Below, piece after piece: positions 36,608 to 50,900 of a stretch of 64,000 bases of DNA. Location of the stretch: NCBI GenBank assembly GCA_023079485.1, contig CM041083.1, positions 106,593,054 to 106,657,053 of the forward strand. The letters are read 5' to 3'. A program made the translations under genes and the position numbers. This DNA comes from Archilochus colubris (Eukaryota; Chordata; Aves; Apodiformes; Trochilidae). The notes below the pieces were generated by a model, which was given only the letters and a program-made list of their open reading frames with translations, had not been told where the DNA came from and made no database searches. Position 1 is the stretch's first letter. The number at the start of each line of letters is the position of its first letter.

Positions 36608-39600
36608 TGGCCTACCTGACAAATATGAGTTCACTGCTACACCACCAGCTTGCAAACACCTTTTCATTGTCAAACATTACTGGTTTCTGGAAAACTATCT
36701 AGGCTATAATTTCAATCTAAATAATGGTTGATAGTGTGTGCAGGATGTAGGCCAAGGAGAATCACTTTCCAGAACTTGATCTGTCAAAGACTCTAATAGC
36801 AGAAAAAGACGATGGAAAAAAAGTATAATATAATGCAGTCATGAGGGATTCCAGATGTCTGTCTTCGTCAGTTCAAAGTATTTTAAGCATGTTTTCTCAG
36901 ATGCTGTGTACAGATAAATCAGAGTGTTTAATTGTGATGATAAATTACTTATTGAGTGGTACCAGGGATACTTTTAATATGTAACAATAACACACGCTTG
37001 TAGTATGTTCTTGCAGCAAGGGTCGTGAGTTAATTCCCATACAACTGCTTCATACAAAGTTTGAAAAACACCTCTTGGGGGGTTTTCAGATTCATAACAT
37101 ACTCCATGCCATAATGTTGTAGTTTTTCTTAGTTTTATAGAAGCTCTTGAAGAAGGCTTCTACAAGGACATGGAAAGTAAGCACACAAAATCAGCCAATC
37201 ACTTGTGTTGATGCATTTTTTAACTACTTAAAGACAGAGAGGTGTCCAAATAAATTTGTATCTTTCATATGATCCACTTTGGAAATTTTTTAAAAGAAAT
37301 TTTCTTACTTTCTATGTATAAATATTCTCATTTTTATATTTGACTTACAGACTACACAAAACAATTAAACTTCTTGATTTTCCATTTGAGACTCGATTCC
37401 CAGTTTTAATCACCCAGGGCTGGAAACAAAATGCTTTACACAAACATCTAGTGACAGCGACTGAAAAGAAATGAGGAAGAAATTAAAATTAACATGAAAC
37501 TTGAGTTCACAGAGAAAACTACTAAATCACATTTCTTTTAAAGTGTAGTTTGCTGTTGTTCTGAAGGAAACCAAGAGGTACTCTCTAGCTGTGAACACCT
37601 GTGATTCCAAACCTCCAAAGATGTCTTGAATCTGGTATGTGTTTTTACCAAATAGTCAAGAGCAATCTGCCATTTCAGCATTCCTACAGCCCTGTTGTGA
37701 AATTCCTACCATGCTTCACACGTGTCACATATTTACCTTGCTCACTTAAGTAGTAAATTATTACCTTCTTTACAGAAATTTCTAGACCACACCATCACAA
37801 GCACACAGTAAAAAAAGAAAAATGAGTTCAGGATTTTAGGTTTTGTTGATTAAGGGATTATCCATAGCAAATCAGAGTCTGCCCTTTCAGAGGGTGCTAC
37901 AGAAGCTCTAGATACAAGGCATGCAGTGTCTTTGTGCAGTAGGTAAACTTGCAGTGAATTTGTTCTTTGGCTAAATACAAATTGTGCTATCAAATTCTCC
38001 TTCTCTCTCTAGAATGCCACCAGCACACTGACAAATGATAGATGATTACATTTTGGCACCAATTTAGAGAAGAAGGATCAACATGTGCTTTGTAGCATCC
38101 AAGGAGTCTTCACGGGATTGTAATCTGAAACTCTCCACATCTTAATATTATGTTGAAGAAAAAAGCAATGCTTTAGAGCACTGACAAATATCCAAGAGTG
38201 CTTAGAGAAAAAAAATGACTAATAGAGTGCATCGCTAGCACAATATTAACCACAAATAGTCATAGTTAACATCAAAGCTCTTACAGCAACTTTAATTATT
38301 AGCTCTATTTTTAGAATATGTAGAGGCCCCAAAACAGACAGTACTGGTTTGCTAGTTATTACACAGAAATTGTTCAGTCCAGCTATAAGGATAAAGGCTA
38401 GGAAAAAGCAGTAGATTATCTCTCTTTTGTAACATGGAACCGGTCCGCAAGGAGGCCAAAATGTACAGCTGTGTACCTGCTGGATTGTGTCACAAAACTG
38501 GGAGTTAAGCTAAAAAGCAACTTCCTCTCTTCTTGTGCATGGTAAACAAATGCTATCACACTGTGTCCACACTTCTACTGCATATGAATTTGTTCTGCTT
38601 CAAGTCCAAATTGACTGGACCTTTGAGACTGCTTTGTTGTAGTGGTGAGCCAAGAATAAGAAACTGTCTTTGCCCCAGATGACACCTTGTGAATACTAAG
38701 TGCTCCAGTCATGTAAATATATGACAATGTCAACATTCATTTTGTGTTTCCCTTATGTTTCACATTTGTTCTGTTTCCTGATAAATGTGTCAGAGAGAAA
38801 AGCAAAAATATTTATTTTTTTTTTTACAACGGTGAGGTTGAAGAATTTTTACAAGTGCTTTCCAACTAATGATTTTGCTTGTTGTATTTGCTTTTTATTT
38901 AGCAACCTCAGTACCTCTATATACTGTCTCTGCAGTTAGCTTTTCTAATAAGTAAATAAAATACTAATAAATTTTAAATATTATTCAGTTCTCTAAAATT
39001 ACTCTCATTTGAGACAGGATTCTCAACAAAACAAAATACGGCATACCCAACTGCATAAGCTGACAACATTTCAACAGTGTTATCCATTAGAAGGCATAAG
39101 GATAGTTTTCATTAGTGTTGCATATTTCTTTTAATTACAGAATTAGTGTGCTTTCTCAGCTACCAACCCCTAGGACTTATATTTGAAACAAGCTATTTCC
39201 ACAACTGTTAAAGTAGAACAGTATATTTCTGCCATTATGATGGCAATGAGGGACTTTTTGTACTGTTGAAGTTCAGTAGATGATATGGTCTCAGCTATAT
39301 TAAAACTCTCAAAAAATGAAGTTACACAGCTCCCTGAGCTCAAAGATATGTAGTGAATTGTTATGCACACCATATATTTTCCCTGGTTAGATAGAGACCT
39401 GAAGGCAAAGAGCAGAAATCAATCATCTTAGGTTTACCATAAAAAAACAATGAGAGAAGAATATTAAATGTCATCTAAAAGTAGGATGTTGTACTAAAAT
39501 TTTGTTTCAGCATCAGTGTCTTAGTGTAAATAGCATGTAAAATGTCAGCACTAGTAGCAGTTTATGGCTTAGTATTCACAAAGGACATCCTTAGAAAAGC

Positions 39601-42600
39601 CTTTTTTCTGCATTGCACATTCTGCATTAACAATCAAACTTTTACTGCTGGTTGAGTTTATCTAAAGCTATTTTTAAAATATTTTTCCTCTTACTTCTGA
39701 AAAAATGATGCTATTGTTGGCCAGAACATTTGTTGGTAAGATACATGCTCACATCATCATAAAACATATGACTGGTCGATTATGTGCTAGTGAAAAAAGA
39801 TACAGTGTTTTAGTGTAAAATTTAACTGTTGAGTGTTGCAAGAAATAAACAGATTACAATATCTTACATTAAAGGAGTTAAGGATCACTGATGAGGCTTC
39901 TACCATTACATTGACATGAAGATACTTCCCCTTTTAATACTTCATTTAAACCCCATCTTTGTCATTGGGAGATTACAGAAGAAATTATGAACAGGACTGC
40001 ATTTCAATAGCTAGTCATTAGCATTTCACTTACAGAATCTATTCCTAACCTGGAGCACTAGTGGCCTCAATGAACTAAAATGGACATCAGGGAAAGCAGA
40101 ATACCAAGCGAAAGAGAGGAATAAAAAATAAAAAGAACAATCACCCTTCTTCCTTTTTCTAGGAATCATAAAAGTAGACTTGACAAAACTGAAAAAAATA
40201 GGTTTTATAAAGTTGCATTAAAAGTATTAGAAAACTTGTTTTTAAATATATTGAGATATCTTAAGGTATATGTAAACTGTTAAATCAGTTTGCCCTCAGA
40301 AGGATGGGAGACTGCAGAGAGAGCAGCACATCCCTTTGCAACAAGCGGGAATTCTTGTGGCCTCCCAGATTTTATTCCCTGACAGCATTTTGGAGGTCTG
40401 TCTTCTTGCAGATGAGAGAGAAGGGTGACACCAGCTTCAGAGTCAGAGCTGTGCCAGTGACTGCATGCAGCAGGGAGAGCTGGAGGGGCACCAGACTGTG
40501 CCTACCACCCTTGCAGCTGACCCCACACAGCCACGCTCCCTCCTCTGCCCAGTCACAAATAGCCAGAGATCAGGAATTGGGGTTTTACACACTAGAAGAT
40601 ACAGCTTAAGCTCTCAAAGCAGCTCATGCCCCGCTTCATACTGCTCCCTTTTTACCCCAGTTTGACCAGGAACACTCCACACACACAGACAGAATCTCCG
40701 TGGGTACGCTGTTAGGCGCCCTCACAAGTGCTGTACATTACACAGCATAGCTCATGATGCTGACAAGCACAATTTGTCATTTGTACAAGCCTGTTCATGT
40801 AAATTTGCCAGAAGTTTAACAAAACATTATGTATCCATTTGAACTCTGTGTTCCTTCAGCCTTTGTTGGACAAAATTCATGTCCAATATTGTGTGTTCCA
40901 GCTGCAGGGATTTTTATTCTCAAAATATAGGAGAGGATGACTAAAGGGTTAGCTACACACAGCACAGAGACCTGAACAAAGAGGACTGCAGATTCTCCAT
41001 GTTTAACAAAACAAGGCAGCAAGGATAATTTATGGCAGCTTTGAATTGTAAGTAAAACACACTGAAAGGTAAGGCTGTCTAAAAGTATCAGCCACCTCCC
41101 ACACTCTCCTGTTCTAAGTAAATACAATTATTTTGAACAGGAGCACACATTTCTTTGCACCCTGGTTCCCTTTGTATCTTCCACTTGCAGAACATCAGAC
41201 CACAATGACCCTTAAGCATATTCTTATTATTATGTGCTAATATTAACCATTACTTCGTAAGATCATCAGTACAAAAAATCTGTTAAAGCATAAATTTAGG
41301 TCTCATTTATTAAAAAGAAAGAAGACTTGTGAACATACACAGGTGCTTTCTGGAGTAAAGGCCATAGACTGTGACCTCATAGAACTGGAAAGCTTGCTTT
41401 CTTCCATTAAAATCAAAGGAATGACAACAAAAAGGAATTCAAGATACTATAAATCAAATAAACTAATCCAGAGTTTTTTCAGATAACCTTCTCCTCTATT
41501 CTCCTACCCTGCTGTTCTGAAGTCTGGAATTAAAATCTCAAGAGCTCTCTGAAAAGTTTGGTTTATCTGGCAAGAAATGCAATTAATGTGATATACGAGG
41601 TGCCACTGGACCATATAGGTATCTGCAGCAGCTTATTTAAGATCTGTGAAGTTCCAGTAGCTATTCTGGGTTTTTCTCATTTTTATGTTATGCATTTTGC
41701 TTCTATGCACTAATGTCTGGACATTTTTATCGCATCTGCAGGTCCTTGCATTGATACATATTACCTGTAATACATTTACATCATGCAGACTTTTGGGAGT
41801 TTGTTGTCAGTGCTGCTACTCCTCCCTGCCTGGAACAGTCTTGTTTAGCTGCTATAAATCCTGGAGTTGGCAAAATGGCAAATGGCTAGCAAATAATCCT
41901 TCTGCAATGAGAAAGATGACAAATGGAAGGAGGGAGGTTCACAAGAGCAACAGGGAAATGCATCTTCTAAATGTGCACTAAAAAAAGCTGAGATACCTCC
42001 AGGTGATTTTTGTACTTCCGAAGCTAATGAATGACCAGCTGACTGGAAAAACTGGGCATAATGAGTGGAACAAACTACCACAGCCTCCTTTCCAAATCTC
42101 TGCCTGCCCTTTGGCTGCTGGCAATAACACTTCTTTCTTCTGCTCAGAAAGACCTGGGAGCTGCTGTTTCCCCCCTGTGCCTTTCCTGCCCCTCTCAGGA
42201 GCAGCACTTCTGCAAGGAGATATTCAAAACTTAGGATGGGGATTCTCTGTTTCTGGTCACTTTCTTACTATGCTTACTGAGTAAACAGTACACCAGTCAC
42301 CTCCCTGCAAACATCCAGCATGGAGACAATATTATAAAGTGTTTATGATAAAGAATATTATATATAAAGTAATTATAAAGGGCAGCTGAGTATCACTGAG
42401 ACTCTCGGTGGCCTTTGTTGTAATAATGAAATATGACAGCAACTGCCAGTTGTGAATGTACCTGCCCTGGATCAAAAATTAGTCAGTTTTTTATATCTTA
42501 CTTTCCTCTCCTCAATAAGTCCTAGTATGAGATAGTACACTGAGGACCTCTTGAGCAGAAGGGATGCTGTGTCCATGTTTGAAAGCCTTGTGGAAATCAG

Positions 42601-44055
42601 AGGGATTTGGCAGGGAACAGGCGAGATCACTGGCAGGGTGGGATCAATGTTTACCATCAACCCAATCAGAGACAGGTTCAGACATTCAGGCCTTTCAAGA
42701 TGACTTGGGGATAGCCCATCTCTACAATAACTCCTCCTGCCTAAGATTTGGTAGTTTATCTGAATGCAAAACAGCTGAGAACAAGAGGTCTTTGTAGCAA
42801 CAGCAAATAAAAGAGCTCAGCTTCTCTTCAGCTGAGCCATGACAGGCAGGAACAAGCTATCCCAGACAACTGCTTTAAGTTTAACTTAATTGAGACTATG
42901 AGAGCTTTCACCCTAAAGACACCTGGTAGAAGTATAGTTGGATGCATTTAGCAATACAGGGATGGCAAAACGAAAAGAAAGAGAGTTTTCAAGAGCCTAA
43001 GAAGAAAATCCTACTTGCATATAGCATATCAGTGGAGCTCCTAAGAAAGGAAAGGATTTAAATGAACTTTAAACATCTGACTCCTTCCAGTATTATGGAA
43101 ACAAAGTTGTCATTCATTCTTCAGTCTCTATCACAGCCAAGTATATCCAGCACTGGAAAAAAAATCTGTAGAGAGGTACAAAATGAAAGCAATTAGATTT
43201 CCAGTTATCACAATATTTTCTCAAATATTTCCCTCTGATAAGCCAAAGAGATTAAGTTCAAACAGAAACTGCTTCCAAAAAGGCAGAGAAGCCAATGCTA
43301 TTAATTCAAACCATCTTAGTGGTAAAGTTCATGTTAAAAATAGTTCAAACTCTCCCAAAATTGTTTGTTGCAGTGAATTCTAGCACTTTTGGTATAGAAA
43401 ATTGTATCCAAAATAATGGTATGAATATCACTGCCTTGAAGCAGCAGCTGTGTGTTGCCTAACACTTCTGAGCTCTGATCTCAAGGCACGGGCCTGTGCC
43501 TTGTCACACAATTTTCCGTAACTCCAGCTTCTCAGAATTACTGGTAAAACATGCTGACTCAGATAACACTGAGTTTTATCACAACACACGATTTAAAGAG
43601 TGAAACACCTACAAGGCAGGACCCAAGAAGCGTTCTCTGAGTGGTGGGAGTATCTGCAATAAATGTTTTTTCCTTTAAGCAAGAGCAATAAACTTTCCCC
43701 TGGGCCAGAGTCTCATATCTGCGCGTGTTTGAGAACCAGAAGACTCACTCCACAGGTTTTAAAGAACCCAGGATTAATTGCTGTGAATGTGGTCCTCTGG
43801 AGGAAACCCTACCATTTTCATCACTGGATTGAGCAATGAGACTTGGCTATATTGGCCACCCCGCAGAGACTTGGGGCCATTTATCACTGTCACCTTCAGC
43901 CATGCCTGATAATTTCTTGTCTTCCACAGCCAGGAATCCTGATTGCCTAACCCAGTACAGCTCTGCATAGGTGTAAGAGGCACAGAAACCAGTGGCTTGG
44001 ATCCACACTTCAGCTGCTCTCAAGCCATACAGCAGTCACAGGCAGCCCCTGGCTT
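36608..44055. other. Unique non-coding DNA
   Basis: No gene or dispersed repeat is recognised. The GC-richer stretch 40300-40660 has overlapping frames without family resemblance. A perfect 7-bp-stem hairpin with a 6-base loop lies at 43483-43502. Confidence 0.5.
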
Positions 44056-44096
44056 AAAAAAAAACCAAAAACCAAAAACCAACCAAACAAAAAAAA
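44056..44096. repeat. A-rich (CCAAAAA)n tract
   Basis: A-run followed by repeated CCAAAAA, CCAA and CAAA units. Confidence 0.88.
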
Positions 44097-44883
44097 CTTG
44101 TAAAAATGCAAATAACATTTGAACACTTTCAGGAATGCAATTACTTCAGGAAATTATTTTTCAAAATACCAGTGATTAGTGTGCAGACAGAACAGTAAGA
44201 GCAACATATCAAACAGATATTGCATTATATGCTACCTATCTACCTAGATGTGGAAGATCTCTGGGTATATAGTTTAGACTTATTATAATGCTACTAAACT
44301 GCATATTTTTTGCAATAGTAAAAATCTTTCTGACTGCTTTTGTATACTATGTTTCAAATATGCCTTTGTCAGAGAAGTATTTAATAAATGAGTAAAAAAA
44401 CATGTATATTGTTAAATTTCTGGTGGCTTATATTCCATCCCAGTGCTATAATTCTCTCCTATAGACCTGCTTCCTACTTCCTGGTTCAGTCTCTTTAGCT
44501 TAGATATTCTTCAAAGTGCAACAGCAGAAAGAATATTAAGAAATATTAAAAACCAACAATTTATGATCTGAGAAAATACTTTTTCCTATAAAAATCTGAG
44601 AAACTAAGTAAAATAGGATAGTACAGAAAACTAAGTGCTTGTTTGGTGTAAAACATGATGTTGATAAAGTATAATATATTGCAAAAGATTTAATATTAAA
44701 TAATTTATTGTATTACAGAATATGAATCACTTTCTAACTTGTGATATAGACATAGAAAATGTGTTTAAGTCTGTTACTAGACTGAGAAAACGGGATCTAA
44801 GACTGCTTTAGAAGTGATGATGCCCTGAAAAGCCAAGCTGGTTACTGTCACTGCTGAAGTTGATGGGGTGCACAGGGATCATC

Positions 44884-44907
44884 AAAAAAAAAAAAAAAAA
44901 AAAAAAA
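44884..44907. repeat. Poly(A) tract, A24
   Basis: Uninterrupted run of 24 A. The upstream 150 bases show no recognisable retrocopy or SINE, so there is no support for calling it a retroposed tail. Confidence 0.9.
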
Positions 44908-47900
44908 GTCTTGGATCCAGCTCCAGGTCCCTATTAAAAAAGTTTGCAACACTACTCTGGTGCAATATTTCTACTGTGCTTCTCTGTGATGGGTGGCATT
45001 GATGATCACCACTGAAGGAAGGATTCTGGAGAGTGAAACTGTGCCATGCTGTCAGCATCCTAACAACAGCAATCCCTGCTCTCCTGAAGGCTACCTAAGA
45101 TTTTCAGTCTCTTACATACCCCTTCCTGACAGATAGTTTATCCCAGTATCCACAATCATCTCAATTTATCATTCATGCATTTTTTGCTCAGGCCCATTGC
45201 TCAAGAAACGCAGGTGACATGAAGCACATTGTGCCTGGACTAATAATAACATGACAGAATCGTCTTCACGAGCAGTGATCATAGGGGCTGTCTGAGATGT
45301 AGTAATAGCAGCAAGGAAAAAAAGGAGCATTCATCATGAATGTGTGGCATATGGGGCATGGAGCCCATGCAGCAGGAGGAGATAATGGGGCCTGGAACAA
45401 GGGAAGGAGAAAACCTAAAGCAGAAGAAACAAGGGAGAAAGAGGTAGGATGGTATAATAAAAGGGGAACAAACACTCAGAGACTTCAAAGGAGACAGTGA
45501 AAATGGAGAAAAGGAAGGAATACAGGGGTTTTTTGACCCTCTGGCATGTGGTTGCAACCTGCAAGTGATACTAATGTGGATTGTGGTGCATAAAATTATG
45601 AGAAGCCTGACTGAGAAGCTGTCAGCCCCTAGAGCCCACCTGCTTCAACACTGCCGGCAGCGACAAAACCAAGACAGCTCCACTGCCATCCTTCAATAAT
45701 TTTTTACTTTCATATATGAAGTCCTACATCCTGTATAAGCAAATATAAATGACTTTACAGCCATCAACAGTAAATGTTTTTTATTTACCAAAGGTCTGAA
45801 GCCATCACTTGGTGCAACTTCAGTGCAAATAACACCAAAAAGACAATACCAATTTGGATGATACTAACACCAAACAAGAACGGAAGAAATAGAAAAGAAT
45901 ACACTATTAACTGCTTCATCCTGTTTCAATCATCCAGAATTTTAAACTGTTTTATGCTTCCTTAAGCTGCTAAATCTTTTTCATCAATGAGTACAAAGGC
46001 AGGTCAAATTTCTATAGTTTACCTGCAGAATTCTAGAAACCCACAAGTCTATCAAAGATTTAATCTCTACACTGCCATAAAAATACATCCATCTTTATAA
46101 ATGTATTGCAAAACAAAAAATAAGGCCATTCTACCGATGTGCAGACTCAAATATATTTAAATGTCAGTCAGGAAAACGAGTACACAGTATGACATCTTCC
46201 TTTGCAAGTTGACTTCCCACATGCTTCTTTGTCCTAACTGATGTTTTCCAGTCAAAAGTGATTGCTTTCTGCAAAGGAATAAATCAATTACTGTCAGTGA
46301 GCATAGTTTCACATGTGGAAAAATTAAGCTTTTCACATCTGGGATTTAATCTAAATGATAAACATAATATGTTAATTCTCTGGATGTTTTTTCCACACAT
46401 ACAGCTTCCCTGGATTAGCAGACAAAGCAGCAAAAAATACGTGCCATTACATTACTCTTTCATACACCAAACACTAGCAATAAATGCAGCATTCAGTAGT
46501 GATATGTAAACATTAGAAGAGAATGTGCAAGGTTTTTTCTGTAACTATTAGTAATGTTATGGAATTTTTGAGTGACATAAATAAATACCTAAATTTTAAA
46601 AAATAAAAATAATTAATAATAATAATAATGGTCCCACACACAACCCAAAAACAACAGAAATATGCAAAATCAACCTGGAACAGATCTGGCCATAGCTACA
46701 TACAGCTCTGTCCAAACTTCAGACAGGGGCAGAAGTCACACAATCCCTTGTTGCAGCATTTCTAAATACTTTTTCATTTTTTAGAGGAGATAACTGGGAA
46801 AGAACTTTTTCAAGCTTTTAAATAGTGTTTATGATTAATAAGCTTCAGTGGGGAGACAGGAAAAAGCTTTAAGTTATAAAAATCAATAGTCTTAAGACAG
46901 GGTCAACAAAGCATTTCATATGAACTAGACATGCCAAACCAGGGCGACCTGGTAGATCTCTCATATGTTGCAGGTCAGTGGGTATTGTTTTGTCAGAGAT
47001 TGCTCAGAGACCTGTGGCACACGATGTGAAATTCTACCTTTGCTGGAATTCGCTACTTGTTCTGCATTCTCTGTTGTCCCATTGATTTGAACTGACTCTT
47101 GCTTGATTCACTCTGTGAGTCTCCCACAGGAGGTGTCCATCACACCTAATGTTAGCACTCCAGATGTTGGGCACTCATCCAGGTTCCTTTTCAGCAGATA
47201 AAGGAGAGCAGCATCTTCAGAGGGTGACTCATCTCCCTCAGCAGATATTTATCTTCTGATGGGATGACCTTCCATTTGTACACGTTTCTCTCTCAGTCTG
47301 GTTGCTGACTATGATGGAGGTTCCAGTTGAGCAGCAGCAGCAGGGTAGCTGTGGCTGTGTAGAGTTAAGAGCAGACACAGCAAAGCTTCCTGTTGGAGGT
47401 TATGCCTTTTACTAGACCACCCTGTCATAAAAGGAAGGGAGATGAGATGAATCTCCTTGGATGTACCTGACAGCAAAAGAGAAGGAATCAAATAAATTTA
47501 ACAGGTGCTGCAGATTATACACACACACCAGTTTCAAGGCACACACCAGTGTAGTATTATTAGTCTCAGTGGGACTGTGTTTGGATGTCAAGTTTTATAC
47601 ATTTTCTGCTATCTTTGCAGATTTTGTGTCATTTACATCTCAGATGTTGCTTCTAATCTTTACATTTTCCTATAACTGACCTCAGTTTCACCAGTGCTTC
47701 ATGGAAATTCAGTGAGAGGGCTACTTGACATGAATTTACTAACTTGACAGTATTGTATTACTACCTGTCTTGTATAACTTATTGTCTCGTTCACTCCCTA
47801 GGGACAGCACTGTATGTACACATTGCAGTGCAATGATAAAGTACACAACATTCTGTATTTTTACTTAGCAGGGAAAGCAAAGTGGAAGACTTGTTTTTTT

Positions 47901-50900
47901 AAATCAAAGGGAAATTTAATTCTATAACAAAAACAGGAAAAAAACAAAACAAAACCTGTTTTCATATAAAGTTTCATGCTGTAGATTTTAACACAGTTTT
48001 GTCAAACTAGTCTCCTGATTCTATGGAAATCTTTCTGATATCTATTTGGAAGAAAAGATCAATATCTTTACTGTGACTTAGTGCTTTTTGGATCATGCAC
48101 ATACTAAGTGTAGGTCAGTATTAGTACCATCAGGGTCAAGAACATGACACAGAAAATGGCAGACAACAAAAATACTCAGCAATGGGTCATTGTCCTCCAG
48201 ATTGGGGTGGCCTCGTAGCAGACAATATTGTAACATCATTTGTAGGAACAACCATGTAAGCTTGCTGTCACTGAAGAATAGAAGAACAGAGGAAAATTAT
48301 GGCCTGGTGGAAGGGTTAGATAAACAGTATTTTAAAATTAGACAAACACTGCTCAGAATCAGTGAGTTGCCCACTGAGGCATCCTACCCTTTCTTCACAG
48401 AAGCTAGTCAGTATTGTGGTAATATTTTCAAAACACTTAAAAAAACCTAGAAGAATATGCAACAGTGAGGAAAATCCTTATTCCTAAGTAGGTGAAAAAT
48501 ATTTTCCAATGTTGACATAAAAATTATAATCAAAATTTAAGATAGAGACACGTTTTTCTTGCAGATCAATATAAGCAGGAAATTTACCCACTGTGCATCT
48601 GTTTCAAAGCTCCAGTCTGAGGCATGGCAGAGCATATGGAAGAAAAACTGAGGAATGCAAATATTTTTATTACATTCTTATTTAAACAAAAACCACACAT
48701 TTTAAAATTAAATATTTCCAGAATACTCTCTGATGTTTTAATGTGGTGCTGGAGATGAATGGAATGGCCTTGCTCTCTGACTGTCTGTATAGACATTTAA
48801 ATGGCCATTTGTCAAAAAGCGTCAACTGATATTACAGGGCAAAACATCTGTAGGACTTACTATTTTGATAAAAGTGTTTTTTACTAAAAAACAAAGGAAA
48901 AAAATAAGGGATTTTATTTATATTGTCTTTTACTTGGAAAAAAGTGGTATAAAAGCAATCCCTCATAGAGTCATCTCAGGCCCCAGTACATTGTAGGTGG
49001 TTAAAGGCAAAGGATGTGAATATAACTGAATTATGACAGCATATGGTTTGACTAAACACCTAATAATTAGTGATGTATAAAATGCTTATATTGGTGAGTA
49101 CCTTTATCTTCCTTGTGTGATACACAATATTGGTATGTAATATCTTACAGAAATCACAGGGTTTTTTTCTTCTTTACAAAAAGATTAGTGCAGTCATAGC
49201 TGCTGGAAAAGGTTACTGACTGACTTGAGAAGACCCATTTCAGATGTGACATTAACCTTAGAGTTCTTAATTTCATTAAATAAAACCCCTTTGGCTTTCC
49301 ACATTTCTCTTCTAGATGTCTAATCCAAAGTTACCTTTTAAAAGAGAAGTGATCCTTTTGTTCTTCTTCCAGCTCTCATACTTTCAAGAGCTGACCACCT
49401 GCTGGTACATTTGCTTTGATTTAGTAGCTTAAATTTACTCCACCTGCTTATCTTTCTTTTTTACCAAGCAATAAAGCTCAGAAATCTGTGAAAGTTGTCT
49501 AGAAACCACATATTTCAGAAAGGTATTTCTGAAACTCTTCCTCTTCCCCTTACATTTTCTTTGGTTCACATAAAGGAAACTACATTAGAAACACTGTGGT
49601 GAAACCACTGTGGTCACCAGAAAGAAAAATCTTCTGTGATATAAGCAATAGGAACAAAATTAAAAAAAAAAAAATAATTGCACTTCACATATAAATGCAT
49701 ATCTTACTATTTTCCAAACTATTGCAATATCACAAACCAAGCAAGGGACTTCAGTTCTATCCATGTTTTTCCATCTCCATGTGCTAACAAAATAACAGTT
49801 TCCTAACTGCTAGGGGAGGTTGATTCTAGGGTAAAGTACAACTTCATTCTGGTGTAGTGTCTGCTGATAAATAGCTATGCAATAAAGAGCCTTTAAAGTC
49901 TGTGAAAGAAAGCCAGTGTCCTCAGATGGTAGATGAAGACCACAACGTTAAGTTTTTATCTATGTACCAGAGTACGAGCGTTAGCATAGTGTGCTTTTGG
50001 ACTGCTTTTAAAGCTATATATTCTTAATTTTATGATATAGTCGTGCCAAACCTCATTTCTCAAGAGTTTTTTTATCATTTCTTCATCTTACTGGCTGCTG
50101 CATAACCTCTGCCCTCACATAATTTGGCTTGTCTTTCTCTTCACTGACATCTCCAAAGAATTTCTAAGGTTTACTGCACAGGAACTTTGCAAGTTCAAAG
50201 AATTTTTACTTCTAACATCATGCCACAATAAAATCTTCATTTCTATTATCTGACTGAACCAATCTCAAATGAAATCTTAAAACAGAGATTTGCAGTATAT
50301 AACAATTAATAGGTGTATCTTACTGTCATGCCATGTTAATGAAAATAACAAATAAATGAAGTTACAGAGTAATTTTCCTTAATAACATGAATTGCTATTT
50401 ATCCATTATTTCAAAGACCTTTTTTTTTTTTTTCTAGAAATCATTCACTATTACGTATGTGCTAGGCTATATTTTAATCCTTTCTTACAACCTTCAATAT
50501 GCTTTCAGACTTAATTTTGTTTCCCTTCCAATAAAAAGAAAGCACAACTTTGAAAGAAGCATAGATAATAATAATAATGCTTCCATGTTTTTTTTCTGTG
50601 AAATAGAAATCTTTTCTTCCCACCATGATTTTATTACTTTCCTTATCTCAAAATCCTTGAAGACAAATATGATTTGTCTTCAAATGTTTATGATACATTT
50701 TATAGCTAGAGCATTTTCCCCTTGCTCTGCTCGTAAGCTGACATTAGGTCATGAGTAGCAGATAGATTAGAGTTGAATTGGAGCAGCCAACGAGAGTTTG
50801 TATCCCAGTGTTAGTGGGCTTTTATGTCTGTTTCATGCATTTTTAGTAATCTGGGACACCGTTTTTCTTCTTTGAACTTCTAAACTAATACTGCTATTAG

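Noticed and set aside
44734..44907. Possible retroposed sequence ending in poly(A) A24
   Set aside because: The preceding sequence resembles no gene or SINE that I know, and no flanking duplication was seen.
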